Shown piece after piece: positions 24,901 through 38,020 of a stretch of 64,000 nt of DNA. Below the pieces are notes generated by a model. That model had not been told where the DNA came from and searched no databases. It saw only the letters and a list, made by a program, of their open reading frames with translations. The number at the start of each line of letters is the position of its first letter. Position 1 is the first letter of the stretch. The stretch comes from Taenia hydatigena (taxonomy: Eukaryota; Platyhelminthes; Cestoda; Cyclophyllidea; Taeniidae), in the NCBI GenBank assembly GCA_036345935.2, contig JADWOT020000003.1, forward strand, positions 7,759,349 through 7,823,348. Reading direction: 5' to 3'. The position numbers and the translations under genes are program-made.

Positions 24901-27900
24901 TCAGCTGGCTGATGGTACGGTCTTGATTCGCCGCATGCCCAAAAGACGGTCGAACCCAATGCTCTCCTACTGTTCCCCCTCCACCAACCATGCTATACCC
25001 TACGATTAGATGATCATCCTTCGCCTTATCCTGCCCGTCCCCACGAGCCTTGCATTCACCTTTGCAAGTTGTAGACGGAGTTGGAGAAGGTTCATACAGT
25101 TTCCTTACTTAACTTAGGGGCAGGTTAGTCTGTAATGAACCTTCAGGTTTCTCACACCCGTTAAAGCAAGACCACAATCGCTTCTCTCCTTCTACAAGGC
25201 TACAATCGGTAGAGGGAAGAGAGATTTTAGTTGGCTTCTAGAATTAGTCGTGGTCATGCATTCAGGCACCACTGTCTATTTTAGGTCAACTTTGAACTTC
25301 TTTTAGTGCATAAAAGCTATTTTCATTTTGCGGAATTATCCGCATTTAGAATCTTACGCGTCAGCTTATTAGGAATGATGGGCAGTGCAAAGAATTTAGA
25401 TAGATCTCTATTCAATTGTTAGTTTAATGGCAAAACTATCTAACCAAATCACATCAAGCTTAATTTTATTTTCGAAATAACGACAAAATAGTGCTTCTTA
25501 GAAGATCAGGACACAATATTTTGCCTAATGGAAGTTGTCAAAACCCCAAAATTTTGTATGATTATCACAATTATTCCAATGATCCTATGAGTACAAAGAA
25601 GTAGTAAGCTTAATAAACCCTTGTTTACCTTATTTTAGAGCATGGCCTCAATGCAGACGAATGAAGAATTCACAAATGTCTGCTACCTTAGATATTCCAG
25701 GATTGCCCATGGCAAAGCTATAATGACCAGAAATAACGCGATGCCCTCGGCGGTGCAAACGCTTTAAGCTACAGCTCATCAGGTCTTTAACTTTCATGGT
25801 ATGTACGAAACCAGTTGTGACACAGAGAATTAGCAAAGCACCGCCATTTGTAGCATGAAGTTAAGAAGGATAAGAAAACTACTTCGCTACTTATTGAGCT
25901 TAAGTAGCAAAGACGATATCGGACGCTACCATCGTCACATTTGCCTTGTTAGCATTTTTTCAAATGGCTGCACTCCACACCAAACTTTCTCTCCAGCGGA
26001 TTCAATTTAATAACATTTCGCAAAGGTAATAGTAGCAAAGAGGGATGTTTGGGCTATAATGGTAGCAAATTTTGTCATTCGGTCCAAATGCTGTTAACCT
26101 CAATGCATAGGCGAAACATTCGTAAGTGATTGCGTGCTTCATAGAGAAACTTCCTTAGATATGCAAAAATCAAAGCAAGTAATTTATGAAACCCAAAAAG
26201 TTGTCTTGAAAGCTTTGTAAAGAGGAGTTCTGCTTTGGAGGCCAAAGCGGTGCAATCAGTTGAGAGGTTAGACGTTACAAGTCCTCCAAGACGACTATTG
26301 AACCAGCACGCTGTCAGCTTCACTCCATTGTAGTTTCAGAATGCATTGAATTCTCCATCGCTATAACTCATGTCGCCACTTATTGTAGCGAAAAATTAAG
26401 AACATGTAATGCGTAAGGCGCTTGCATTTTTGAGATGCGCCGAGCATAGCGTGTGGTTGTTACTAAGTTTAGGAACGGGTGATTGTTCCACTGCTTTATG
26501 TAAACAGAGGAATGACTGTTTTTAATAATCCATTTTGCTAAAATAAATACACATAATTTTAGCTTATCACAAAATTTTTGTGTTTTATGTTTTATCTAAC
26601 GCTGATAAGTCCTAGAAAGCCAAATCCATTTGAGGTTTGTACTTCCTCTTTATATGGTTCCTATAAAAGTACGTTACTTCATCATTCTACTTTAATTGCC
26701 CTTGCATCCGCGTTGACGTTAATGCTTAAGCGAATGTTACATGTTAAGCCACTAGACTTAACAAGCACTTAACAGTCACAGGAAAGCAAACGTGTTGTCG
26801 ATTCTCTTAAGCAAATTCGTGGTTTTCCGACCAGCCGATAGTTGCTTATTTTCAAAGAAATTATGAAGTGGAATGAGGCAGATGAGCAATGATGGAGAGT
26901 GTTATGAAAGCATAGCGGTGAGTAGGTAAAGATGTTAGAAGCCAACGTGGACTTGTGGGCGTGCGTGGGCTTGGTGTAGGAATCGCGAAGGCGAAGATCG
27001 CACCTTATGATAAGAGCTCTGCAAATTATTAATTTGCCAGTAATTTTCCTCCAGTCCTCACCACCTACAGCAATCTTCTTTCACCATCGGTCATGACCTC
27101 TTCGCCCACGTACCTATTAGCACAGCATGGCTAACTTCTGCCAAGCGAGTTGGAAAATGATGCCTGCATCACACTATCCACAAGATACTCATTCACAATT
27201 CCGATGCCGGACATTTTATATTCGCCTTGAATTTTAGCATACATTAAGTCCATAATCCTCGATCTAGTCATCGATCGGTTACATAACTACCTACATCCTT
27301 TCATTTATCAATATAGCCTCTTTTCATTCATCCATCCACTACCCCGTCCAACAATTCATGCACCTACCCCTCCCATTCACCATTCGAATGCCTCCCCTCC
27401 ACCACCTCTTCGATGCCACTATTTACTTAAGGACAGGTTTCCTTTTTGCTGAGCTCCAATGCACCGTGCCATCTCCGTGCCTTCTGGGCAATGTGGAGAG
27501 AGGCGGTGAAGCATGCCTACCAACAATTGCTGTTTCACCATTCAGCGTACACACATCACATGGTCTGTGTGCACACGCCTACACTAAGCCCACATACACC
27601 CACAAGTCCACGTTGTCTTCTCACACGTTCACCTACTCACCCCTATGCTTTCAAAACAGTCACCATTATTTTGCATCTACTTCATTTCACTTCTTAATTT
27701 CTCTACTATTTTAACTTGGATGCAGATGTAGCTGGTGACTTGAGGGCTGCATTCATCACTGATTTTCAACAGGTGAAATCTTTAAGTGCTCACTCTAGCG
27801 ACTTGGGATGCGTGATTCATTTGGTGTTGGTTATTAGCTCTGTCATCGAGCATGCATAGTGTGAAACCATCGGAAAAGGGGCTTTGATGAATGCAGTGCA

Positions 27901-30900
27901 CTCAGTGTGCATTGGTGCGGTAAGAACATTCTGCTCAATACTGTGCAAGGGCCTAAGTAGCAATTAGCTTGATGCTAAGGAAATGCCTCGAGGCAAAGGC
28001 TTAGTCTTTGAACACAGAAATATTAGCGCAGTTCAGCAGATGGAATAACGAGGCACCGGGTTACTACACGGCGATGTGCCTTCCTCTCATTCACGCTACT
28101 TTATGCGTCAGCAAAGGTGTTTTAAGGGAGTAGATGAATGCACGGCACTTAGCGAATTGAAGCGTAGCATTCGACAATCTACCTCACTGCTGGTACAAAT
28201 AAAAGCACACATGAATTCGCATCCCATCGGCCATGCATATATAGAGGTACTTTGTGGAATGCGAAAGTAAAAGCAGTCGACCCTTACACGGTGCACATGT
28301 CATGACATCCACCAACCCCATGGTTGATGGCAAAGGAGGAGGCCCTACCATTTGGTCACTGCTGTACCTTCACTTGACGCAATTCACTGCCAACTCTGTT
28401 GGTGGAGGCAATTAACTGGAGGTTTGGAGGACTGGTGAATATACTTGACCCACGAGAGAGTTGTGGCGATGGCTGCGGTGCTGTGCATGGAAGTTATTCT
28501 GCTGATCAATTGATCAAATTCACGGATACTTTTAAAATGTGCCTCATACAACGCTCAATTGTTGCTATCACCTACTTTTCCTTGTATCATGACTACTACA
28601 TTCTGTCATGCACTTGACTACACAAGATGAAACAGGAGAGCTTAATAAGGCACTCATGGACGCCACATTGTCCATAGTGGCGAGTTGGCAGAAGTGCAAG
28701 ATTTAAAGATGCCATGAAGGATATGCGGACTTCTGGATGTAGAGTGGGAGGGAGTGGCCTTAAAGAAGAAGTCTAATCACTTCTGTAAGACACGTCAATC
28801 CTCTTCGTCGAATCCTGCATACACCACAGCTGGGAGACCTGCACTGAAACATTTCACCACCGCATCCTCATTTACTTTTACAGACCCAAAGCTTGAGGGA
28901 ATTCCTTCGCAAGTGCGGCCAAATCACCCACTCACAATATCACCGCTTACGCTTACATAAAGGCAGGAAATGCCAAAAGAGTTTGAAGAATAACATTAAT
29001 TTACGCCCGCAGTCAATTTGAACCAGAGAAGCCCATCACAATCGATCAAACGTAGCGTTGCATTTGAAGACGTGAACACTGACAAATCCGAACAAATTCT
29101 GACTGTTTATTAAGTGAGAACATGAGCAGACCTAAGTCTCGCTTGTTTCAGCTTGAATGTATGCTGCATTGGTCACTGTGCGCAATCGTGTTCATTGTAT
29201 GCAGAATTTCCGCAAGTGGTGTAGTACTATGGCTGAAGTGTAGTTTGGAATGCCATAAAAGTTAATCTAGCGCTTGTTCATGCGAATGCGCAACTACTGC
29301 TATTGACAGAAGTAGCAATTTTGAACCAAATGCATTGTGCTGTGCTTCTTTACGGTGAGGTGATGGTGATGGGAGATGAACTGGCTGATTTTCTGCAAGA
29401 ATTTGTGTGGATCGCTGCGATGCATGTGAAGCTTCGTTATGACCTCGCTTTTTGTGGCTTTGGTCTGACGAGCACTTAAATCATGTCGCTCAATCCCACT
29501 GCGACAATAATGCGTCTGTCTTGTCAGTGTCTGGATTGGTCTAAGTGTGGTGTGTTGACGACTGTCCGGAAAGATTATCGTAGCAATGGAGGTGAGTCAT
29601 CGCCGTCATCGGCACTGCTGTCGTCTGCTTTGTCGATGTCCGCATGTATGCTGGATGACTATTTCAAATCGTATGCCGCCTGTCCAATGCCCACTTCTTT
29701 TTTTATATTCTTTATCTCCTTAATATCTTTCTCGCTTACCACATTCTTCTCTCTCTCCCTCGTTCTCGTTCACTGTTGGCACCACATTACTCACTCATTG
29801 ACTTACTATTTGTAGCGAGTGTTTTCGTCGACATAGATGGCGACATTTTCGTGTGAATGGAGGAGGAGAAGAAGGAGGAGACGGCAGTAACAACAGCCGA
29901 CTGATTGCATTTTCCTGCCTGTATTTCTATTCTGCGTAGAGCTCAAGTGTGGACAATGACGTGGAAGTGGATGGCGACGAAGTGGGTGAGGCCAGGGCAG
30001 CGTTGGTGGCGACGGTGATGATGATCGTAGTGCCCCTATCTAATCCTGTTATTTGGGTGCACACTTACCAACATCAAGCCTTGGTGTTCTTTCATTCTAC
30101 ACCATCGACGTCGCACGTAGACACGGAGACATAGAGAAAGTGAAGAAATGTAATCCTGACGACGTGTCGGAGCAGTTGGCGGATGAGATGCCCACTTTGT
30201 CCGCAATGCGAGTCTTCCCTTTCTTATTATCATAAATGTAGATCGAATCAAGCTTGACCTTTACTTGGCTGATTAAATATCACTGGAACTTGTTTTGTTT
30301 TCGCATTTTTTAAAGCTACTTGAATGTCATTGAAGATACGCCCCATTCGACTGCTACTTACTTATGGATTCCTATTCTCCATTGCTAATGCTATGCGTCC
30401 TGGAATCCGATATGGTGCCTAAAAGGCCAAACCTGCATAGGTTACTCTTTCACACAGGTGATCCTTATTTGCTAAAAGTTCAAAATGTTGAAGCTTCTGT
30501 CCGATCGGTGAATACGGGAGATTGTAGCCTGCAAGGAACTTGTGTTTAGATCACTCAGTGAGGTGGCCCACATTGCGTAGACTAATCGGTTCTAGACTAA
30601 TCATTTTAAGTGATGTTGGTTCCGATTTTGCGTCGTGGTCTCTGAACAGCCTGTTACTGGAAACCCTACACTGCAGCTTGTTCACGGCACACAATCCATC
30701 TTTCGTCGCTGTCAAATGCCCTACGGATTCTAATAGCTAAATTTTAACAACATTTTTCAGGTTATTGCTTGAACTCTTACCCTTTCCGAGTCACGAAAAC
30801 TCGATAACACATCCGATGGGAAGCACAAGCATCCGCATCGGTATGGTACTCCTTAATGTTCTTCCACTGATTTCTCGTACTCATTGACTGCACCCAACTG

Positions 30901-31400
30901 GGACTCATGTCGGTTCAAAGGTTGAAGCGAAAGCAGGAATTTCGTCTAGTTTACGTGTAGTATTCGATAATGGTGTAGCAGGCAGTAGCAAAAATTGTTC
31001 CTTTTAACTGTCTTAGTCAGTTTGACCTTTGTAGCCTTAAGTCAGTTGAGAGGCATTACACTTAAGTAAGCTCTTTGTACTAAGTAAAACACGATTGCAA
31101 ATCATTTTAGTCAGTGCTACTCTGGACCAAAGCGTAAATGGGAACAAGCAGTGATGTGGAACGGGAGCGATTGTGCAATAGTTGGTTTTCCTTCTCCTCC
31201 TCTTCAAAATTTAAGCAGATACGTTGAAGGTCGACCGCACGACTGGTACCCAGCTGCTAGGAAACAATGAGTGGCAGACAGTTGGATTGACAGTTCATGA
31301 AATTTTTGTTTCTATAGCAGGAAATGGCCTGCGTTGCTATGATCATTAGGCAAATAAACACTTCATTGTTGGTTATCGCTCAAGCACCCACACAGTGGTC
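18964..31400. other. Long intergenic or intronic stretch, no gene supported
   Basis: About 12.4 kb in which all open frames are of chance length and no known domain, RNA gene, satellite or intact transposon could be recognised. 27.3-27.7 kb is C/T-rich with stop-poor frames, a composition effect. Small spliced exons could be hidden here, since exons in this genome are often shorter than 150 nt. Confidence 0.4.
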
Positions 31401-31548
31401 GCCTCACCGTTCTGAAGTACCCGACACTCCATGTCTAATGGTCGATGGTTTGTGTGTATTGGTGCGTGCGTGATGGACTGTAGATGCAGTCGTTCACGGT
31501 GACTCCGTGACTTATAGATGACCAAAGAATCTGATGGCTAAGATCTAC

Positions 31549-31738
31549 CTGCTCGATAAAATTCGATGTAGCATAAAGGTGCTTAAGAGGGACTTCTTGA
31601 AAACAGTAAGGACTGGTGATTAATTGCTGAATTACGTGTCCATTGAGAGAGCGACTTGACGTGGCTGAGTAATACACTTCCTCTTTTCGTTCTTCATATT
31701 CCTTTAGTAATATTTCTTTAAGCTCCTTGTGGCTGGCA
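31549..31738 (-). CDS. Candidate exon, charged helix-like, unidentified
   Basis: A stop-free minus-strand segment inside a 144-codon frame. It has a plausible acceptor (branch-like ctaac, then ttgccag) and a good donor GAGCAG|GTAGAT at its 3' end. The N-terminal part reads ELKEILLKEYEERKEEV, which looks like an amphipathic charged helix. It lies downstream of, and on the same strand as, the candidate exon at 32340-32561, so the two could be parts of one gene. No family is recognised. Confidence 0.2.
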
Positions 31739-32339
31739 ATAGTTAGTGGTATGGACCGTTGGTTGAGAAACATAACAACACAGATGGTTCGAAGACTACA
31801 GTGGTAGTGGAGAAGCGCCGGCCAAGTACTGTGTTTTTGTTTTTGATGAGAAAGGCAAGAATCGTGCAAAGCTTATGCACTATTAAGAGGGACTTGGATT
31901 GCGGACTGAAGTGTTGCAGTGATGCTAGTAAGTTATACAATGGACATGGCGCCTTCTTGGTTTTGCAGGACACCTCGGTAAAAGTTTCGACACAGTTGCT
32001 TTTTCGGTTGGCTGATGATTGATAATCGGGTTGTTCTTATTGATCGCCTGGAATTTCTGCGTGTATCTGAAGGTTTCGTAAGCAAGCACTTTTTGGTCCT
32101 CCCCGTGGGCGGATTTCGCCTCTACGTCTCAGATGTCATCGCTTTATTGCTCATCAAATGACTTCGTTTAGGCTTTGTATTTGAGGCCATCTCTACCGAG
32201 TATTTTGGGCCTGAGGTGGAAGGTATGCTTTGCCATCGCGCTTAAAGGAAGAGGACGCGCCTTCCCTCCAGTGGTGAGCCACTGGGCCACTTCCAAACAA
32301 TTCTCCGAATTCAGCGGTAGTTGTCAAAACGAAAAATAC

Positions 32340-32561
32340 CTGGCTGTGCTTCAGTTCATTTCGCTGGAGGTAACATTGGATACATCTGTGTGTGCTCACC
32401 AGTTCCAATGGTTGTTTAAATGTCCGCTTGCTCTTCATTTCACCAAAGTGATATGTGGGATAGGCATTCTTCACTACCGATTGAATCTCTTCACAACAAA
32501 TGAGACAATGCAAGCGCAATAGATTTATGCAGCGAAAATTGTCACTTCTGGAATTGAAATT
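32340..32561 (-). CDS. Candidate internal exon with Cys/His cluster
   Basis: Exactly 74 codons between a strong acceptor (gtcttccag) and a strong donor (AGCCAG|GTATTT), both phase 0 in the same frame. Cys and His fall as C11, H18, C19, C22, C23, then H38, H59, C60, C63 and H72, including a CLIC pair and a CIQC pair about 40 residues apart. This could be a treble-clef or other zinc-binding fold, but no named domain fits clearly. The upstream frame has one TAG about 40 nt before the acceptor, consistent with an intron there. The evidence is splice sites and composition only; the gene is otherwise unidentified. Confidence 0.3.
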
Positions 32562-34114
32562 CTGGAAGACGGCCTTAGTGTTTGAGGCTCTCTACCCCGT
32601 TGCTCCTTTGAAGTCCTCTCTGGAATTAGCAGTGCTGTAGAATGCGCTCAACATGCCACTTTTGGGAGATCTATTCTCAAGTAATATCTGGTTACTGGCT
32701 CAACCATCCCAGTTCACCCTCCTCAACACAAAAGAATTTTTTCGCAGCAAATAACCGGGGTTCTGATATTTGTCTTACTCTACTACGGTAAATGTGCCCA
32801 AAACTGTCTCTAGTCCCATAAAACATTATGTGAGAAAAACGATTCTCTAGTTGATATAAAATCCAAAACCAAATCACTTAGTCCAGCTAACTATTCGTCT
32901 TTTAACCCATCCATTCACCCACTTTTTTGCCTATTCATCGGCTTGCCTACGTAGGACTTTTATATTTCTGGCGGCATTTGAATGTGAGTCTAAAACAGAC
33001 ATAGAGTTGCTGGAAGGCTTTAAGCATATATGAGGTGTGTGAGTGATTAAAGAAAGTCTGATTAGTAATGTTTGCCATTCAAGCAGGTGTATTTACAGCA
33101 CTACATCAAGCAGCGGAGACGCACAGGGATGCCCACTGCTGGAAATTCGCAAAGTGGCAGCAGCGAATTACACGACAAAGTGTGAGGAACTCGCGTCCTC
33201 TAGCGCAGCACTGTAGGCTACGCACGTTCAGATGTCAGTGTAGCTGGAGACAGTCCACCGCAAGCATACTGCTTCAACCGTAGCAACTCAGGCTCTCGAC
33301 GGCCACGGAGGTGGAGTTCGCAGAAATGGAAGGAAGTCCTGTCTGGACGCATGTCAACGCCGCGGAGCTGGAGACAAGGAAGAGTAAAATTGCAGGTGGA
33401 GACTGCCGTCGTTTATCAGTCTATTTCACTATCCATCCATTCCGTATTCTTGCAACTAGTCATCCACTTGCTCTTCTTTTTTATATTTGCTTTTTTGCCT
33501 ATTGTTTATTGGGGTGTCAAACGTCAGCTTAATTATTCGTCTTTAATCTACTCCGTAATGTATTATTCTGTCCAACAAATCTGTGCGGTGGATTTTGGTT
33601 CAATAATTTGGCAATGCTTTTGAATAGTTTACGTGTTTTGAGGTCACCTCATTTAAGGTTAGCCAACATTTGAAGCGTTTACATGCGTGGTATCGTCACT
33701 TCTTAAGCAAGTGGTGGAAGTTATGAGCGTCTGATGTACTTAAAACTGGGAGAGGCGACATATTTTAGAAGTGCGTACTTGCTAACTTATTTAGTCATCT
33801 CATGTCCATTTACCTAGTTTTTGGAAATAACACATGATTCGGTCCCTCCTGTAGGTCTCGCAAGCTGAAATCACTGAACGCACGCCCAGTCTGTCAGCAA
33901 AGCTGATAGATTCGAAAGAGAAAGTTAGGGTGCGTGATTTAAGCAGACGGGATTCTGATAGACGCGCGAAATGGTAATTGAATTGATGACACAGAATTAC
34001 TCGCCTCATCCTGAAATGTCTAAATAGAGGCTTTCGGCTGGCAAAGTGGAAATTTTTCCATTCTTAAGGATACTATTTCTTACATGCCATTTGCATTAAC
34101 TTTTTTCAAAGAGG
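32562..34114. other. Intergenic, no gene supported
   Basis: Lies between the candidate Cys/His exon and the minisatellite. A short frame at 32.6-32.7 kb continues the same minus-strand reading frame upstream of the exon. Otherwise only chance-length frames are seen. Confidence 0.4.
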
Positions 34115-35835
34115 AATAAATACTGCAAGATTTCATCCAGTGACGCCAAATTTCGGAATCACGAAAGGATCAATGCTACAAAATTCAATCAAGTGAGAGC
34201 CAAATTCGTAATCGCAAAGGAAACAAGAAAAAAAAATTCCATCCAGTGTGGACAGAATTCACAATCACGAGACGTCCAATACTACTCAATTTCATCCAGA
34301 GGGAGCGAAATTCGAAACCACGTGCGAATAAATACAACCACATTCCATCCAGTGGCTGCATAATTCGCAACCACGAGGATCAATGCTACAGAATTTCACC
34401 TATTAAGGTCAAAATTCCCAATCATGAGGGCATCAATACTACTAAATTTCATCCAAGGAGGGCGAAAATGGCAATCACGAGAGGGTCAATACCAAAAAAT
34501 TGCATCCATTGAGAGCGAAATTCGCAATCACGAGAAAATCAGTACTACAAAATTGCATCCAGTGAGGGCGAAGTTCGCAATCACGAGAGGGTCAATACCA
34601 CAAAATTCATCAAATGAAGGCCAAATTCGCAATAACGACGGGATCAATACTACGAAATTACATCCAGTGAGGGCGAAATTCGCAATCCCGACAGGATCAA
34701 TGATACAAAATTTCATCTAGTGACGTCGGAATTCCCAATCACGAAGAGTTACATACTACAAAATTGCATTCAGTGGGGGCGAAATTTGCAATGACTAGAG
34801 GGTCAATACCGCAAATTTTCATCCAGAGACTGCGAAATTCGCAATCACGAGGGCATCAATACCACTAAATTTCATCCAGTGAGGGTGAAATTCGCAAACA
34901 AGAGAGGATCATTACCACAAAATTGCATCCAGCGAGGTCGAAATTCGCAATGACTAGAGGATCAATACCACAAAATTTCATCCAGAGACTGCAAAATTTG
35001 CAATCACGAGAGGGTCAATACCACAAATTTTCCTCCAGAGACTGCGAAATTCGCAGTCACGAGGGCATCAATACTACGAAATTTCATCCAGTGAGGGTGA
35101 AATTCACAATTACGAGAGCTTAAATACCACAAATTTTCATCCAGAGACTGCAAAATATGCAACCAAGAGAGGGTCAATACCACAAAATTGCATCCAGTAA
35201 GGTCGAAATTCGCAATTCCTAGAGGATCAATACCACAAAATTTCATCGAGTTAGGGCGAAATTCGCAATCACGAGAGGGTCAATACCACAAAATTTCATC
35301 CAGTGAGGGCGAAATTCGCAATGACTAGAGGATCAATAGTACGGTATTTCATCTAGTGAGAGTGAAATTCATAATCTCGAGGGGATCAATACTACAAAAT
35401 TTCATCCAGTGAGAGCGAGATTCGCAATCACGAGAGTGTCAATACTACAAAATTGCATCCAGTGTCTTCAAAATTCGAAATCACGAGGGCATTAATACTT
35501 TTAAATTTCATCCAGTGAAGGGGAACTTCGCAATCACGAGGAGATCAATACTACTGAATTTTATCTAGTGAGGTTGGAATTCACAACGAAATAAGGATAA
35601 TTACTATAAAATTTCAATCGTCCGCGGCGAAAGTCACAGTTACAAGGGGATAAATACTACCAAATTTTATCCAGTGAGGGAAACTCGTAATCATGATTGG
35701 CTCAATACTGCAAATTTGTATTCGCGGAAATGATTACAATAAACTTGCATTCATTGAGGGCTAAATTCGCATTCGCGTGGAAATTAATAGAATTAAATTG
35801 CATTTAGTTAAAGCGAAATTGGCAGTCTGGGTTCT
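34115..35835. repeat. Degenerate minisatellite, ~53-bp unit, about 32 copies
   Basis: Tandem units averaging about 53 bp, each containing variants of TTCATCCAGTGAGGGCGAAA, then TTCGCAATCACGAG, then a GGxTCAATACxACAAA segment. Units vary at many positions and slightly in length (roughly 52-54), decaying towards both ends, most clearly after 35.55 kb. Open frames inside repeat the same peptide only because the unit is close to 18 codons. They are not counted as genes. The array ends without an obvious target-site or terminal structure. Confidence 0.95.
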
Positions 35836-37784
35836 ACGTTTTCGTCAGTTCGCTCATGCTCATTGGAAGCAATATCCGTTTAAAATGGGGTTCAAACATC
35901 CGGAATCTCTATGTCCTCTACAGAGAAGACGCGATTTCTGAAAACATTGTTTCTTCTATTCTTTTTATTCTACAGGTACATCGCAAACTCTGATGTTACA
36001 TTGTATTTAGCCATCAAAAACTTTTTTGCACGAAATAAATGCAGTCATCCACCAAGAAAACTCCTACATGTATTTCACTATCCTATCCCACCTTTTATGC
36101 TTATAGCTATTTAAATCAGTCAATTATAAAAAGAAGTAATACCTTCTATAAAGAGCATTAGACCCATTCGCAACAACCAGCACATCAAATATATGTAACG
36201 TTAGTATGGGGGGAGTTGACAAGTACCGTACCCCCCACCGGGCGACACAGTCACCGCGACCTCCGCTACACTTACAGCCGAGAAAAGGCACGAGATATGG
36301 ATCAAGTTTGTGACACCTGGGGTCCCACCAAGGAAACAACCTTCCGAGCGTTTGCCTTCAAGCACATACTCGATCCCATGGGACTGCGATTCTCCTCGTC
36401 ATGGAAGCAGTGCTCATATGAATTACACTTTGCTTAATTGGGCAGCAAGACTCGTGATGAAAGAGTGCGAAGTCTTTCAACGCATCTCATAGATGGACTC
36501 TCACAATCAACCACTAGAGTGACCGCAACGCACAGCTGGCAGCTCAGTAATGCGCTAAGGACTGAAATTTTGGTCGAGTTTAACATTATACAATCGCCAA
36601 ACTGTCTGCATACAGTTTCCTCAGCTCAATTTTGTGGTTTCTCCCAATAATTATCACCAGATCAACAACTTTACCGCTGACTCCTCCAAGATTTCTCGGC
36701 TGCCCTCAAGCAGCGAACCCGCATGTTCGACATGCAATTTATCGCCACAGATAAACCACTGGTAATTAGTAATAGGGAAAACCGATAACCCACATTTCGC
36801 CATAATTTGAAGAACTCTTAAAATGACCACAATCAGCAGACACCATCGCGGTGCAAAATGCGCTCAAGGTAAATAAACGCAACTCACGTCAGCATTTAAT
36901 TAAATACTTCGATAGAATTCGGTCATTTCACCACAAGCATTACGCAAGCCTCAGAAGTCGCCACTTACGCTATCATGTCAACACTACGGGTTTACTTATG
37001 TGCACGCATAAAATAAGTCAAAAATTTCCAAAATGGGAGCTCACATGCCCGGACTCCTTAGCGCAAATTTGGAACCAGACGTAGCAACGACCACACCAAA
37101 GCCCGACATTTCATATATGCCGCTAAGCACACGAAATGGGTATTGGGTACGAACAAAGCAAAATAATTGCCATAGGAAAAATGCAATGCAGAAATTTTTG
37201 TAAACACATTTTATTATGGCACTTGTACAAGACTTCAAAATACGATTTTATGATTTTCATGATCCTTATTACACAGGTCAGTTAAGAATACGTCTTTTCC
37301 TCGATTTTCACCACTATCTAATAGATTTTTAGGCAAATCTTTAATTAATTTTAATTTTTTAAGGTTGCAACAATAAAAAAACACTGCAATACTGTAGCAC
37401 TTATGTTTCTTTGATCTCACCATTTAGACGAGAGGCAGTAACACAACGTGAATCTCCCGCCGTTGACAATGGCCATCGCGCCATCTTTTATTAACCCGCC
37501 ATTGGTCCATCTTTTCCTGTAAGGCAACAAATATGTCTCAGAACATTCAACCTTTCGTTTTAGGCATGGGCGCGGAGGCGAGGAGAGGAATAAGGAAATC
37601 CCAGCAAAGACAGCCTATGCTAATAATGCGTGTAGTATCTAGCACACAGCTGTGGACAATGAAGGACTCGGCTAGTTACTTATATTTGACACAAATACAA
37701 TGCAGCTACAATTTAATATGGCACTAAAAGTACTCAGCACGAGTAATTTTGCGTTTGTTGCCTGTCCAGCTCTGAGCCTCGCCT
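35836..37784. other. Intergenic, no gene supported
   Basis: Short frames on both strands with no recognised family. The stretch 37.2-37.4 kb is very AT-rich. Confidence 0.4.
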
Positions 37785-38020
37785 ACGGTCACTTGGATGG
37801 TGTTTGTACCTTTGTCGATGGGCTGGCCTCTAGGCCACGCCAGTAGTTTCAATCATTTTCGCGCGTCAAGCATAGTTATTTAGATAATGAGAGTAACCAA
37901 ATTTTGGGCACACTGTAGTACTTTGTTTGTTAGAACTGCCGGTTTCTGTCAAGGTCACAGAGGTGGCCGTACTGCTCCAGCTGCGTGGGCTGGCCTCCGG
38001 ACCATGCCAGCAGCCTATTT
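37785..38020. repeat. Diverged tandem duplication, 167-bp period
   Basis: The segment from ggtcac at 37785 to about 37848 aligns without gaps to 37952-38015. The best block is ggctggcctctaggccacgc with cagtag (37821-37846) against ggctggcctccggaccatgc with cagcag (37988-38013). Upstream flanks are weakly alike. On the minus strand both copies encode LLAW followed by two variable residues and GQP, so they may be two repeats of a coding unit. No family is recognised. Confidence 0.6.

Noticed and set aside
24550..25100. Fragments resembling a broken coding region
   Set aside because: Blocks such as EKYHDEKYAKEL-like readings appear only when frames are mixed. No family could be named.
31435..31869. 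144-codon minus frame taken as one gene
   Set aside because: Chance-length as a whole. Only the part with splice sites (31549-31738) is kept, at low confidence.
34246..35246. Repetitive peptide frames within the minisatellite
   Set aside because: They arise because the unit is near 54 bp. Unit lengths vary and frames break repeatedly on both strands.
34115..35835. CRISPR-like regular spacing
   Set aside because: The whole unit repeats; there are no unique spacers and the DNA is eukaryotic.
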